A stretch of DNA of 64,000 nt from the NCBI GenBank assembly GCA_027422505.1, contig JAPQWV010000001.1, positions 9,796,001 to 9,860,000 on the forward strand, written 5' to 3'. The stretch is from Craterostigma plantagineum. Lineage: Eukaryota; Streptophyta; Magnoliopsida; Lamiales; Linderniaceae. Both the position numbers and the translations under genes were made by a program. The notes under the pieces are model-generated. The model saw nothing but the letters and a program-made list of their open reading frames with translations. It made no database searches and was not told the origin of the DNA. Shown here one piece after another: positions 55,208 through 64,000 of this stretch (position 1 is its first letter; each line of letters opens with the position of its first letter).

Positions 55208-57540
55208 TGATGATTCAGAGTAAGGACCTCTCCAACACCTCCATCCATGTTCTCTACGACAGCCTGTCTGCATATGCTCCTTACGTGCAACCTCAGTCCA
55301 CCAACACTCGAGTCGACCCACTGGCTCTCCTCTCGAACAAAACTACCGAACGATCTTCCACTGCTAAGGCCAAACAAAACAAAGAGAAGCTACCAGCCGT
55401 TGTATTTGACGCCTCTTCAGGATCCGAAGCTGATACAGAATCTGATGAAGATATTCGTGATCTACGCAAGCAACTGGCAATGCTCACAAAGATGGTCACA
55501 AAGAAGATCGGGAAAAAATCCTCATCCTCCTCCAATCGCCAAAGAACCTTTAGCGGCACCAAAAAGACCACTCCCACGGAAGAATCTAAGCCGATAAAGA
55601 AAGAGGAGGATTCAGCACCTCAAAAGTCTATGAAGTGCTTTCGATGTGGAAAGACAGGTCACTTGGCCAAGGAATGCCACGCCCCACGCATGAAGGACTC
55701 TGGCTACTACGACCGTAAGGTCAGAATGACCCGCAAAATGGAAAGTGGGAAAGTTCTACTTACCGAAGAAGCTGAATGGGTGAACGACACTTCAGAAAAC
55801 GAGGAGCCTCAGGATGAAGATTGCTGCATGGCAAGGCTGGTCGGACATGACGAGGAGATGGCCAACAACGATGAGAACACAGCTAAGACTCCTACCAACG
55901 CTGAGGCTGAGGTACGAATTTCACAACTCGATGATGTGTTTAATCACCGGCACACCATTAAGAAACCCACCGTAGACGCTAGGGACTATAATGAACTTAA
56001 GCTAAAATTTGAAAACAACTATGCCTTACTTAGTTTAAAAGTAGAAGAGCTCTCCTGTGCAAACGAACGTCTAATGGCCTCTAAAGCGTTAGTCAAATGT
56101 CTGCAAAGCAAGATTAAACAAAGTGAGACTTGGGTTAAGGAAACCACACTGGCCATCAGTTCATGCGAAACATCTTGTCTTCTGACGGCATCCCAATACG
56201 AACTGCTTACAATGGAAAGAGTTAGGCTGTACCGAAAGGTGAAAGAACTTGAAGAGCAACTTCACCTAAGAAACGAAAACGCACGCATCTTATGCCTATT
56301 GAACCAACCAGTTGAAACAGAATTCTACAATGCCCGGGGGGGGATCGGCCTGGCCAGCAATTGCAATCCAACACCGCTAACAGTTAAAAGGTATAACATG
56401 TGTAACACTACGTTCCTGCAAACAAGAAATGGTGCTCCCCCGCAACTTAGGCCATTTGTGAGATCATCCTCTGTTGTCATCTCTGAAGAAAAAAGAGTAC
56501 AGAACATTCATTGGGCAGAAATCGCGTATGACTACACAGAATTGAATGATAGAGATAAGACTAAGATACCTTCACTCTCGGAGGATGTCGAAACCTTACT
56601 CCCAACCAAAGAACAGGAAGTTGCTTTCCAAGATGCGCTCTCTCGCACCTACATCCCAAAGAAACTTCTGCTCATAGCAGAACTAGAACGAACACTAGAA
56701 TTAGAAAGGAAGGCCTTTGCAAAGGAGCGAGATGAACTACTTAGCAAAATCTTTACACTAGAACAATTTCACAATACGAACAATCCCTCTACATCGAGTC
56801 AAGTACCCGATTCTCAAACATGTAAATGTAAGAGGATGGCGGAGATGACTCCTGAAGCTGAAACTTGTTCAAACACTAACTCTCGTATTCCTATGGATAC
56901 AGGGAATGTGCGTTCGACGTCTTTGGAAGGAAGTTCATTTGGAATAAAGGAGGACCCGCTCTTCGATGACAAGAAGAAAAGACCATCCAATATTCGTCTT
57001 TCCAACCTATGTACTGAATCCCAACATCTTAAGGACGTAGATAATTATGTTACCAGAACGTATCTTTCCTTTGACAAACTAATGTCTATGTGTTACTGCA
57101 ATGACTTTATTCTTCCACGCTTTCATGAATATGAGGCACACGAACACGCAACACTCCGACCAGAAAGGCAAACCTCCTCTACAACGTCCTTGCACTCTCC
57201 CAGTTCATCTACGCCCACGGTTAAGCGAAAACGCCATCCAACTCTGAATACAAAGTCACCTACTGCTCGCAAGCAAAAGACGACTAAAACCAAAAGGCGA
57301 CATCAACAACCAAAACCTTCACGTCAATTCACGAATAAGACAACGTATATGCAAGCGCAAGTTAGGCAAATATGGGTTAGAAAAACCATAATCCCACCTC
57401 CTCAAACAAATCACAAAGGGAAAGCTAAATTAGATCCAACACAACCTGATTTAGACCCCACATTTCCCGTTAAGCGCATGAAAATTTTACTTGTATCACA
57501 AGAAGGTCCCGTCCGTAAACGAGGACCCAACGTTTGCTGA
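55208..57540 (+). CDS. gag of copia D, C-terminal part with zinc knuckle and coiled coil
   Basis: Part of an open frame reaching back to 55189; 783 codons. Residues 150-163 form the CCHC knuckle C-F-R-C-G-K-T-G-H-L-A-K-E-C (55636-55677). Leu/Glu/Lys heptad-like stretches lie around residues 275-390 and 490-540, probably coiled coils for Gag assembly. The tail is Lys/Thr/Gln-rich. Large coiled-coil Gags are known in SIRE-type copia. The frame ends in TGA, and the next codon is also TGA; protease homology follows in the same frame. Confidence 0.75.
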
Positions 57541-58076
57541 TGATTGCAGGTCTGTCATGTGTGGTATCTAGACTCGGGTTGCTCCATACACATGACGGGG
57601 AACAAAGGCTGTTGAGCAACTTCTCCGAGCGCTATCTCGGAAGGGTCTCTTTCGGAAACAGTCAAATGGCGCCAATTCTCGGAACTGGTGATCTCGTCCA
57701 TGACAAACTGACGATTAAGGGCATCTCTTACGTCGAGGGTTCGAGCTACAATCTTTTCAGCATTGGTCGTTTCTGCGACAAAGGATACAAGGTTGTCTTC
57801 GAATCTGACATCTGCAGCATTATCGATGCCTCGGGACTACCTCTTCTTTCTGGAACACGCACATCTCACCTCTACGTACTCAATCTTACGACCTCTCGAC
57901 CAATTTCCCTTCTCTCCCGTGCTGCACCCAAGTTGAACGTCTATGGCACCGGCGTCTTTCACACCTCAATTTCAAGACTATCAACAAACTGCGTCAGAAT
58001 AAACTCGTCAACGGTCTACCTCAACTGTCATATCATAAGGAACACATCTGCTCTGCCTGTGAATTGGGGAAGATGA
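57541..58076 (+). pseudogene. Protease and GAG-pre-integrase region of copia D
   Basis: The active site W-Y-L-D-S-G-C-S begins at 57562, in frame with the preceding gag. A one-base shift near 57610 moves to the frame of 57534-58076, with the R-V-S-F-G-N, I-S-Y-V-E-G and L-F-S-I-G-R-F-C-D-K-G-Y blocks. The pre-integrase Zn segment at the end is again shifted (C-E-L-G-K-M-K-R near 58050). Confidence 0.78.
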
Positions 58077-58127
58077 AGCGATCATCACACATCTCTAAGG
58101 AAACACCGTCCTCTAAGCTCATCCTTC

Positions 58128-59519
58128 ATGGATCTATGTGGCCCAATGCCTACGGCTACACTCGGAGGAAGACGGTATATTCTTGTGATTGTCGACGACT
58201 TCTCACGCTATACATGGACGAAACTCGTTCGCACAAAGGATGAAGTTCCTGATTTAATTATCGAGTTTGTTGTTACGTCCCAAACTCTTCATCAACAGAA
58301 GGTTCGGATTATCAGAACTGACAATGGAACTGAGTTTAAGAACAAGAAGCTCAGTGATTTCTATGCTACTCAGGGCATCACCCAGCAGTTCTCAGCTGTG
58401 AAGACACCAGAACAGAATGGTGTCGTTGAGCGTAAGAATAGGACACTAGTTGAAGCAGCTAGGACTCTCCTCATCCAATCCGGACTTCCTCACTCTCTTT
58501 GGGGCGAAGCTATTCAAACGGCCTGTTACACGCAGAACCGGGCTACCATCCACAAGAGATTCAACCGCACCCCATACGAGATGCTGAATAACCGTCGTAA
58601 CCCAGATATATCTTATCTAAGTGTCTTCGGTTGCCGATGTTTTGTGGCCAATGATCGCCAACATCTTGGGAAGCTTGATCCAAAAGCACTTGAAGGAATC
58701 TTTGTTGGATATTCGCTGAACTCGAAGGCATACAGAGTCTATCTTAGGGAGAAACGATCAGTAATAGAGAGCACAAATGTCACATTTGACGAAAGCGAAG
58801 GTGACCTCATGGCTTCTGCTCATATCAGTCCAGAACCAGGTCTTCTACAGTCGTTGACAAAAGGTCAACCTTCAACGACGGGAACTTCCTCATCTGAGGG
58901 CAATTCTGTTGAACTGGATCTCGATCTACTCTTCGAGTACTTCTATCCAGTCCCCAAGACTCCCGTCGCCACCACTCAAACTACCGTTGCACCTATCCCA
59001 CCTACACCACCAGCTATCAGCGATGATGTCGTCCCGCCAAACTTGGATGATCTCAATCTCAACGAAGACGACATTTTACCCAACCCTGGGAACATTGCTG
59101 ATCCTGATGCTGAACCTTCTCAATCCACTACGGTTGAGATCTCTTCTTCGGACACCGGACCCCAATCTAATGAGCCTCCAATCGATACAAATGCGACCAG
59201 CTCCTCACAGACCAATGTACCACTTTGGGCTCGCTCTCATCCTACCGATCAGATTATTGGGGATCCCACATCCGGTGTTTCGACGCGTTCGGCTACGATG
59301 AATGAAAGTCTGTTCGCTTGCTACCTCAGTCAAGCCGAACCATCACGAGTAGCTGAAGCTCTCAATGATCCTGATTGGCTGATTGCAATGCAGGAGGAAA
59401 TAAATCAGTTTGAACGTTTACAAGTCTGGGAACTCGTACCACGACCTCACAACAGATCCATTATCGGCACGAAGTGGATCTTTAAGAACAAAAAAGATGA
59501 GTGTTGTCATCCGCAATAA
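58128..59519 (+). CDS. Integrase of copia D, running into the RT N-terminus
   Basis: 463 codons open. The core shows [15 protein letters not shown] and [13 protein letters not shown], so all three catalytic acids (D,D,E) are present. Next come the W-G-E-A and G-C-R-C-F-V blocks and a Pro/Ser/Thr-rich linker. The RT starts at [12 protein letters not shown] near 59380. The frame stops at 59519 after a small deletion and shift. It integrates element cDNA if assembled with a working protease. Confidence 0.8.
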   Translation: MDLCGPMPTATLGGRRYILVIVDDFSRYTWTKLVRTKDEVPDLIIEFVVTSQTLHQQKVRIIRTDNGTEFKNKKLSDFYATQGITQQFSAVKTPEQNGVVERKNRTLVEAARTLLIQSGLPHSLWGEAIQTACYTQNRATIHKRFNRTPYEMLNNRRNPDISYLSVFGCRCFVANDRQHLGKLDPKALEGIFVGYSLNSKAYRVYLREKRSVIESTNVTFDESEGDLMASAHISPEPGLLQSLTKGQPSTTGTSSSEGNSVELDLDLLFEYFYPVPKTPVATTQTTVAPIPPTPPAISDDVVPPNLDDLNLNEDDILPNPGNIADPDAEPSQSTTVEISSSDTGPQSNEPPIDTNATSSSQTNVPLWARSHPTDQIIGDPTSGVSTRSATMNESLFACYLSQAEPSRVAEALNDPDWLIAMQEEINQFERLQVWELVPRPHNRSIIGTKWIFKNKKDECCHPQ

Positions 59520-60000
59520 AGCAAGACTTGTGGCTAAGGGGTACAACCAACAAGAAGGCATCGACTACGATGAAATACGAATTTTTCTTGCCTTTGCTGC
59601 CCACAAGAACTTTAAAGTTTACCAAATGGACGTGAAGACTGCATTTCTGAATGGATTTTCAAAGAAGAAGTGTACGTTGATCAACCGGAAGGGTTCTTGA
59701 GCGAAGAGTTTCCTCATCACGTATATCGACTCTACAAGACCCTCTACGGACTAAAACAGGCTCCCCGAGCTTGGTACGACGTCCTTTCAGACTTCCTTGT
59801 TCAGTCTGGGTTCAAGAAAGGATCTCTGGATACAACTCTCTTCACCAAGCGGAGTGGCCCGGACATCATGATTGTGCAGATATATGTCGATGACATCATT
59901 TTTGGATCGACTAAATCATAACTATGTGAAGAGTTTGCAGAATTGATGAAAGAGAAGTTTGAAATGAGTATGATGGCGAGCTGAATTTCTTTCTTGGTCT
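59490..60000 (+). pseudogene. Reverse transcriptase of copia D
   Basis: 59510-59700 has A-R-L-V-A-K-G-Y and [10 protein letters not shown]; a few codons between the Y-D-E block and the next helix are missing. After a shift, 59670-59921 has [12 protein letters not shown] and the active site Y-V-D-D (59883-59894). TAA at 59919-59921. Confidence 0.8.
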
Positions 60001-60937
60001 TCAAGTAAAGCAACTCCCCGACGGAATCTTCATCAACCAGTCCAAATACATCCATGACATCCTCGAGAAATATGGAATGAAGGATGCTAAGACTGCTGCT
60101 ACACCTATGTCTCCCTCTGGCCGACCCTACGCGGACCCATCTGGTGCTCCCGTTGACCAAACCGTCTATCGTGGGATAATAGGATCTCTTCTGTACCTCA
60201 CTGCTAGTCGACCGGATATCGTTCTCTCGACAGGAATCTGCGCTCGTTTCCAGGCTACACCTAAGGAATCCCATCTCACTGCTGTCAAAAGGATTCTCCG
60301 CTATCTCAAAGGAACACCCAATCTGGGTTTGTGGTATCCCACTCGATCGGACTTCAAACTGGTTGGATTCTCTGACTCGGATTATGCAGGATGCAAAATG
60401 GATAGAAAAAGCACCTCTGGAGCTGCACACTTCTTGGGCGGTAAACTCGTGAGTTGGTCTTCTCGAAAACAAAACTGTGTCTCAACAACGTCGATGGAGG
60501 CAGAATATGTCGCCGCCGCGAGTTGTTGTTCAATGCTTTTGTGGATGAGAACCCAACTACGAGATTTTAATTTTCATGTTGATAAAATTCCCATTTACTG
60601 TGACTCAAAGAGTGCGATTGCGATGACGAGTAATCCGGTACATCACTCGAGAACGAAACACATAGATATTCGTCACCACTTCATCAAAGAACATGTCGAA
60701 CAAGGGACGATTGAATTGCACTATGTCACAACCGAAGATCGATCTTACATACAAATAACTGGCCGACATTTTCGCAAAACCGTTGGATGTCAAACGATTC
60801 CAACACCTAGTGACTATGTTGGGCATGTGGAATATTCAGTTGTGATCAATCGACCCTACATGAACTTTGATAAAGTGTACATATTTTCTTTTCACTTCAC
60901 TTCATTCTCTATGTGTCTTCTAAATTATATCTCTTAA
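60001..60937 (+). CDS. RNase H of copia D
   Basis: Open frame 60077-60937. Blocks: G-S-L-L-Y-L-T-A-S-R-P-D-I, D-S-D-Y-A-G, T-S-M-E-A-E-Y-V-A-A-A-S and Y-C-D-S-K-S-A-I, with the RNase H acids D, E and D present. T-K-H-I-D-I-R-H-H-F-I and the end of pol follow. Stop TAA at 60935-60937. Confidence 0.82.
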
Positions 60938-61021
60938 GGGGGAGGTTTCGATTAAGGGGGAGTTTCTGGTTATTTTTCTCTCAATTTAAAAAGGGAAGTT
61001 TTAGGTTAAGGGGGAGTTTCT
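60934..61021 (+). other. Repeated polypurine-like tracts after pol of copia D
   Basis: TTAAGGGGGAGGTTTCG (60934), ATTAAGGGGGAGTTTCTGG (60951) and TTAAGGGGGAGTTTCT (61006). They look like polypurine tracts but are not followed by an LTR here. Confidence 0.55.
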
Positions 61022-62931
61022 GATTATGCCTTTTTAATATAAAAAAAAAAAGAATTTTTGGGTTGAAATTTTAATTCCTTGGTCAAAACAGAGTCAAAAT
61101 TGGACCAATTGAACACCAATTGGACCCAATTTTGACCAAGCCCGCGAAAATCGGATCAGGGCCCAATCTTGACCAAGCCCACGAATTTCGGCCCATTAAC
61201 TCAAAATTTCGCATGAACAGTCACTAAACCCCTAAAACCCCAAAACACTTAACTCTTTTTCACAATCCTACAAATTCCCGAGAAAAAATTCAAAAATTTC
61301 GCACCCCACACTTAAAAATTTCTCAACCTCTCCCGTCATCGTCGTCATCAAATCTGCCCTCAAAACCCATTTTCATGCATTCTCCGTTGTCAAAATCAGC
61401 TTTTCGGTATGAATACACCCTAAATAAACCAATTTCAGTTCGTTTTAATCATGTCTATGCCCCGTTTTTGCTGAATTTTTCTAGGTTTAATATTATTTCC
61501 GGCTTAAATTAGGACGCATGTTAGGTTTTAGGTGTTTATAACCCCCAAATATGTAATTCCCGTCCGATTTCGAGTCGATTGAGTCCAGTTCATTGCATTT
61601 TGGTTAAGATTTGAGTAGGTCTAAGGCAAAAATCACAGCGTCATTTTGTACGATTTCGCACAGTGTTCTTCACCGCGAAAATTTTCTGGAAAAATTACTT
61701 TAACAATAGGTTTTCGCTGCTACAGTGAGTAAGGTTCCGTGAAAATTTTATCCGAGAAATTCCTCATGTTAAGTTTCTCTTCTACAATACGTAAAATCCT
61801 GAGAAAATTTTATCCGAGAAATTTTTTTTTACATTAGATTTTCGCTGCTACAGTGAGCAAGGTCCCGCGAATTTTCTTTGAGAAATTTCTTGCTACACTG
61901 TCTAAGGCCCCGCGAAATCTTTATCCAAGAAAATTTTACATTCATTAAAAAATTTCGTGGCTACAGTGAATAAAATCCCGCGAAAGTTTTATGCTAGAAA
62001 ATGTTTCCCTACGTCAAAATTTTCGCTGCTACAGTATGTCATGCCCCGCGAAATGTTCATACACCACACTTCATATTACATTTTTCGCACCATCACCATT
62101 TCGCAACTACAGTAACCAAAAATTTCTCAAATCACATGCTTTAGATTTTTCTCGGACTCATGCTGATCAATTCCTTCGCAGCTACAGTGGTTCAACAATT
62201 TCTCAACCCGTGGATGCATCATCTTTTCGCGGATCACGAAATTTTTCTCAATCTAAGAAAGTTAACAATCCGAGAATTTCTTTTCACTTGTCAAACTGAG
62301 AAATTCCAACCCGAGAAATTTTACCACTTAAACAGATTTACCTCAAAGATTTATCACTCTGTGCAACCTTCATATCACTTGAGAAAATTTCACACCTCTT
62401 GAGAAAATTTTTAACCGCGAAAATTTTTAGATAACATGTGAAATTCCATAACTTGCGAAAAGTTGCCACTACATGCGAATTTTTAAACTAAATGCGAAAA
62501 TTTTTCTCGACATGTCTATATGTGATAATCAGCGAAATTTCCGTTGCATGCGAAAATTTTGATAACTTGTGTCATTTCATAATCTGCGAAAATTTTTCAC
62601 TACGTGCGAAAATCTAACACTACATGCGAATTTTTCCAATATCTGCGAAAATTACTCGCGACCTGTATATGCGCGATAATCTGCAAATTTTCTCATTACA
62701 TGCGAAAATTTTGGACAAATTGCTAAATGTCTTAACTTGCGAAAAATTTCCTGCGCGAAATTCTACACTAAATGGGAAATTTTTTTTTTCGGTTAGTTAG
62801 TTTTATTTATATCCTTACGATTTTGCGCACTTGTATGTTTCACTTTATTGTTATAGCCACAAATTACGTATATCCATTTTCTCGCAACTTAGTCCGTACT
62901 AATCATGTTAAAATTACAGTCAAGCACAGAT
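61022..62931 (+). repeat. Spacer of copia D with CGAAA/CGAGAAA array and GCTACAGTGA repeats
   Basis: 1.9 kb, no credible ORF. From 61640 it contains well over twenty CCGCGAAAATTT, CCGAGAAATTT and TGCGAAAATTT variants. GCTGCTACAGTGA-like strings recur near 61710, 61846, 61950, 62026 and 62176. A stretch near 61600 (TTTTGGTTAAGATTTGAG) also occurs near 53577 in the 5' leader. Confidence 0.6.
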
Positions 62932-64000
62932 ATGACTAGCAAAAATCAAGATACACTTGAAGCACTTGAGGCAGCAGCACTCGAAAGGGACATCGCTCGC
63001 ATCGAGCTCAATACTCTAACCTATGTTCCACCGATCGAGCAGGTCTTCCCAACAAGTCGATGGGCTGCCTTGATTCCAAACAACCACATGGTAGACTTGG
63101 ACAACTTCAGATGCGACGCCCCCATCATCATAGAAATCCTCAAAGGGCATCCCCTCCGACACGCCCTCTCTCATGGCGAGCCAGAAGCTCAAGTCTACCT
63201 CCAACAGTTCTGGCACACTTTGCAGATAGCTGGACCACTCCACCTTGCTAAAACATTGTCCGCCCAAATCGATCAAGAAACTGTGGTCCTCACTCGCAAG
63301 ACTGTCCAAGAAGTGCTTCAACTACCTATCTATTCACCATACGACCCACTACCAACTCACGAACAGCTCATCGAGGACATCGACAGATTAGGCTATCAAC
63401 CTGAGAACACGAAGAAGAAAGGCCCACTCGTTCTCATTGAAGTCACCACTCGCAACCTACCACAACCCTGGCGAACGTTATATCTCCTAATAAACAAGTG
63501 CATGTCAGGGAAGCATGCCGGTCAGGACCGTGGGAACCACCAAATCCTCACCATCCTAATCGGCATCGCTCACAACCGCAAGTACAACTACGCCGACATC
63601 ATATGGATGGATCTTGTCTCCATGATTCAACGACGCGATCGAGAAGTCGCCAAGGGAATCACAAACCGCTTCGTACCCTACATGCGGTGCCTCCCAATGC
63701 TCATCAAACACTTCCGCATCTTCTCCACTAGCATCCGCATCCGCCCGGCGAGCGAGCACTTCATCATTCCTATTGTCGAGAAGTTCGCCAAGAAAAACAC
63801 TCCGGCGAAAGATCGACACGCAATGATCATTCCGGACGACGTTCTCGCCTACGCAGACCCGACTAATCAGCACGTCCGTGAATATCGCGCCTCAACCGCC
63901 ACATTCTGCGAAAGCCCCCGACCTCTATCCATTCTCCCTACGGAGCAAATAAACCCCACTGCTCCTAACCCCGGGACTAGCAAAACCCCACCACTACTTC
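62932..64000 (+). CDS. Additional ORF downstream of pol in copia D, open at right edge
   Basis: ATG at 62932; 356 codons without a stop to the end of the window. Mostly alpha-helical in character, Leu/Ile-rich, with an acidic N-terminus, a Q-F-W-H-T block (about residue 95), an I-E-D-I-D-R-L-G-Y block (about 147) and a W-R-T-L-Y-L-L-I-N-K-C-M block (about 185). A Pro/Ser/Thr-rich segment begins near residue 325. No signal peptide or membrane segment is visible in this part. From memory this layout resembles uncharacterised proteins carried by copia elements in several plant genomes; function unknown. It could be the 'env-like' extra ORF of SIRE elements or the gag of a neighbouring element. 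Confidence 0.7.
   Translation, partial: MTSKNQDTLEALEAAALERDIARIELNTLTYVPPIEQVFPTSRWAALIPNNHMVDLDNFRCDAPIIIEILKGHPLRHALSHGEPEAQVYLQQFWHTLQIAGPLHLAKTLSAQIDQETVVLTRKTVQEVLQLPIYSPYDPLPTHEQLIEDIDRLGYQPENTKKKGPLVLIEVTTRNLPQPWRTLYLLINKCMSGKHAGQDRGNHQILTILIGIAHNRKYNYADIIWMDLVSMIQRRDREVAKGITNRFVPYMRCLPMLIKHFRIFSTSIRIRPASEHFIIPIVEKFAKKNTPAKDRHAMIIPDDVLAYADPTNQHVREYRASTATFCESPRPLSILPTEQINPTAPNPGTSKTPPLL

Larger units (their letters stand above)
52901..64000 (+). mobile_element. Ty1/copia element D (SIRE-like), open at right edge
   Basis: 5' LTR 52901-53198, primer site 53201, long motif-rich leader, gag with coiled coil, protease, integrase, RT, RNase H, polypurine-like repeats, a second motif-rich spacer and a further ORF from 62932. 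More than 11 kb, with no 3' LTR in the window. The large gag and an ORF after pol suggest the SIRE lineage; the 298-bp LTR is short for SIRE, so this is tentative. Confidence 0.75.

Noticed and set aside
63016..63321. 101-codon minus-strand ORF near the right edge
   Set aside because: Antisense shadow of the extra ORF that starts at 62932.

Overview
This is nuclear DNA of a flowering plant, most likely a eudicot. It is a transposon graveyard with one recognisable host gene. Evidence for a plant: Athila-type Ty3/gypsy elements primed by tRNA-Asp, Ty1/copia elements primed by initiator tRNA-Met, an L1-type LINE, a tRNA-derived SINE, several hAT-like non-autonomous elements with exact 8-bp target duplications, and a GT-AG spliced receptor-like kinase gene. 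I see no bacterial genes, CRISPR array or rRNA.

Layout. 1-8150: 3' part of Athila element A (gag-pol, 3' LTR), inserted into a second Athila-type element C (8151-14120) that carries gag and protease but no polymerase. C abuts a minus-strand copia gag/protease fragment (14121-15332). Next comes a third Athila element, B (15333 to about 21650), of the same family as A, with 5' LTR and primer site but heavily frameshifted and cut off after the integrase core. 21670-23017 holds minus-strand LTR fragments of a gypsy and a copia element. 23025-23945 is an unclassified repeat pair. 24184-26086 (minus) is a six-exon kinase gene with a one-base deletion beside the catalytic lysine codon. 27556-31247 is a cluster of hAT-like elements and a SINE. 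From about 30690 to 43223 the backbone is minus-strand copia pol (copies A and B). It is split by a TIR element (36686-37711), a LINE that landed 10 bp inside that element's terminus (31802-36682), and two hAT-like elements (30966-31247, 40071-41082). 43224-50421 is a copia element (C) with both LTRs. 52901 to beyond 64000 is a SIRE-like copia element (D) with gag, pol and a further ORF that runs off the right edge.

How the parts relate. Most insertions can be ordered: copia A received the TIR element, which received the LINE; copia B received a hAT-like element; Athila C received Athila A. None of the LTR elements looks autonomous now. A has lost the middle of its integrase, and B, copia C and copia D are frameshifted.

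Most interesting signals: (1) copia element D, whose downstream ORF is preceded by a motif-rich spacer resembling the element's own 5' leader; (2) a second, internal copy of the polypurine-tract motif in both Athila families, matching the terminal tract within each element but differing between families; (3) four copies of a 14-bp palindrome at near-constant spacing just upstream of the TATA box in the LTR of element C; (4) the one-base lesion in the only host gene.
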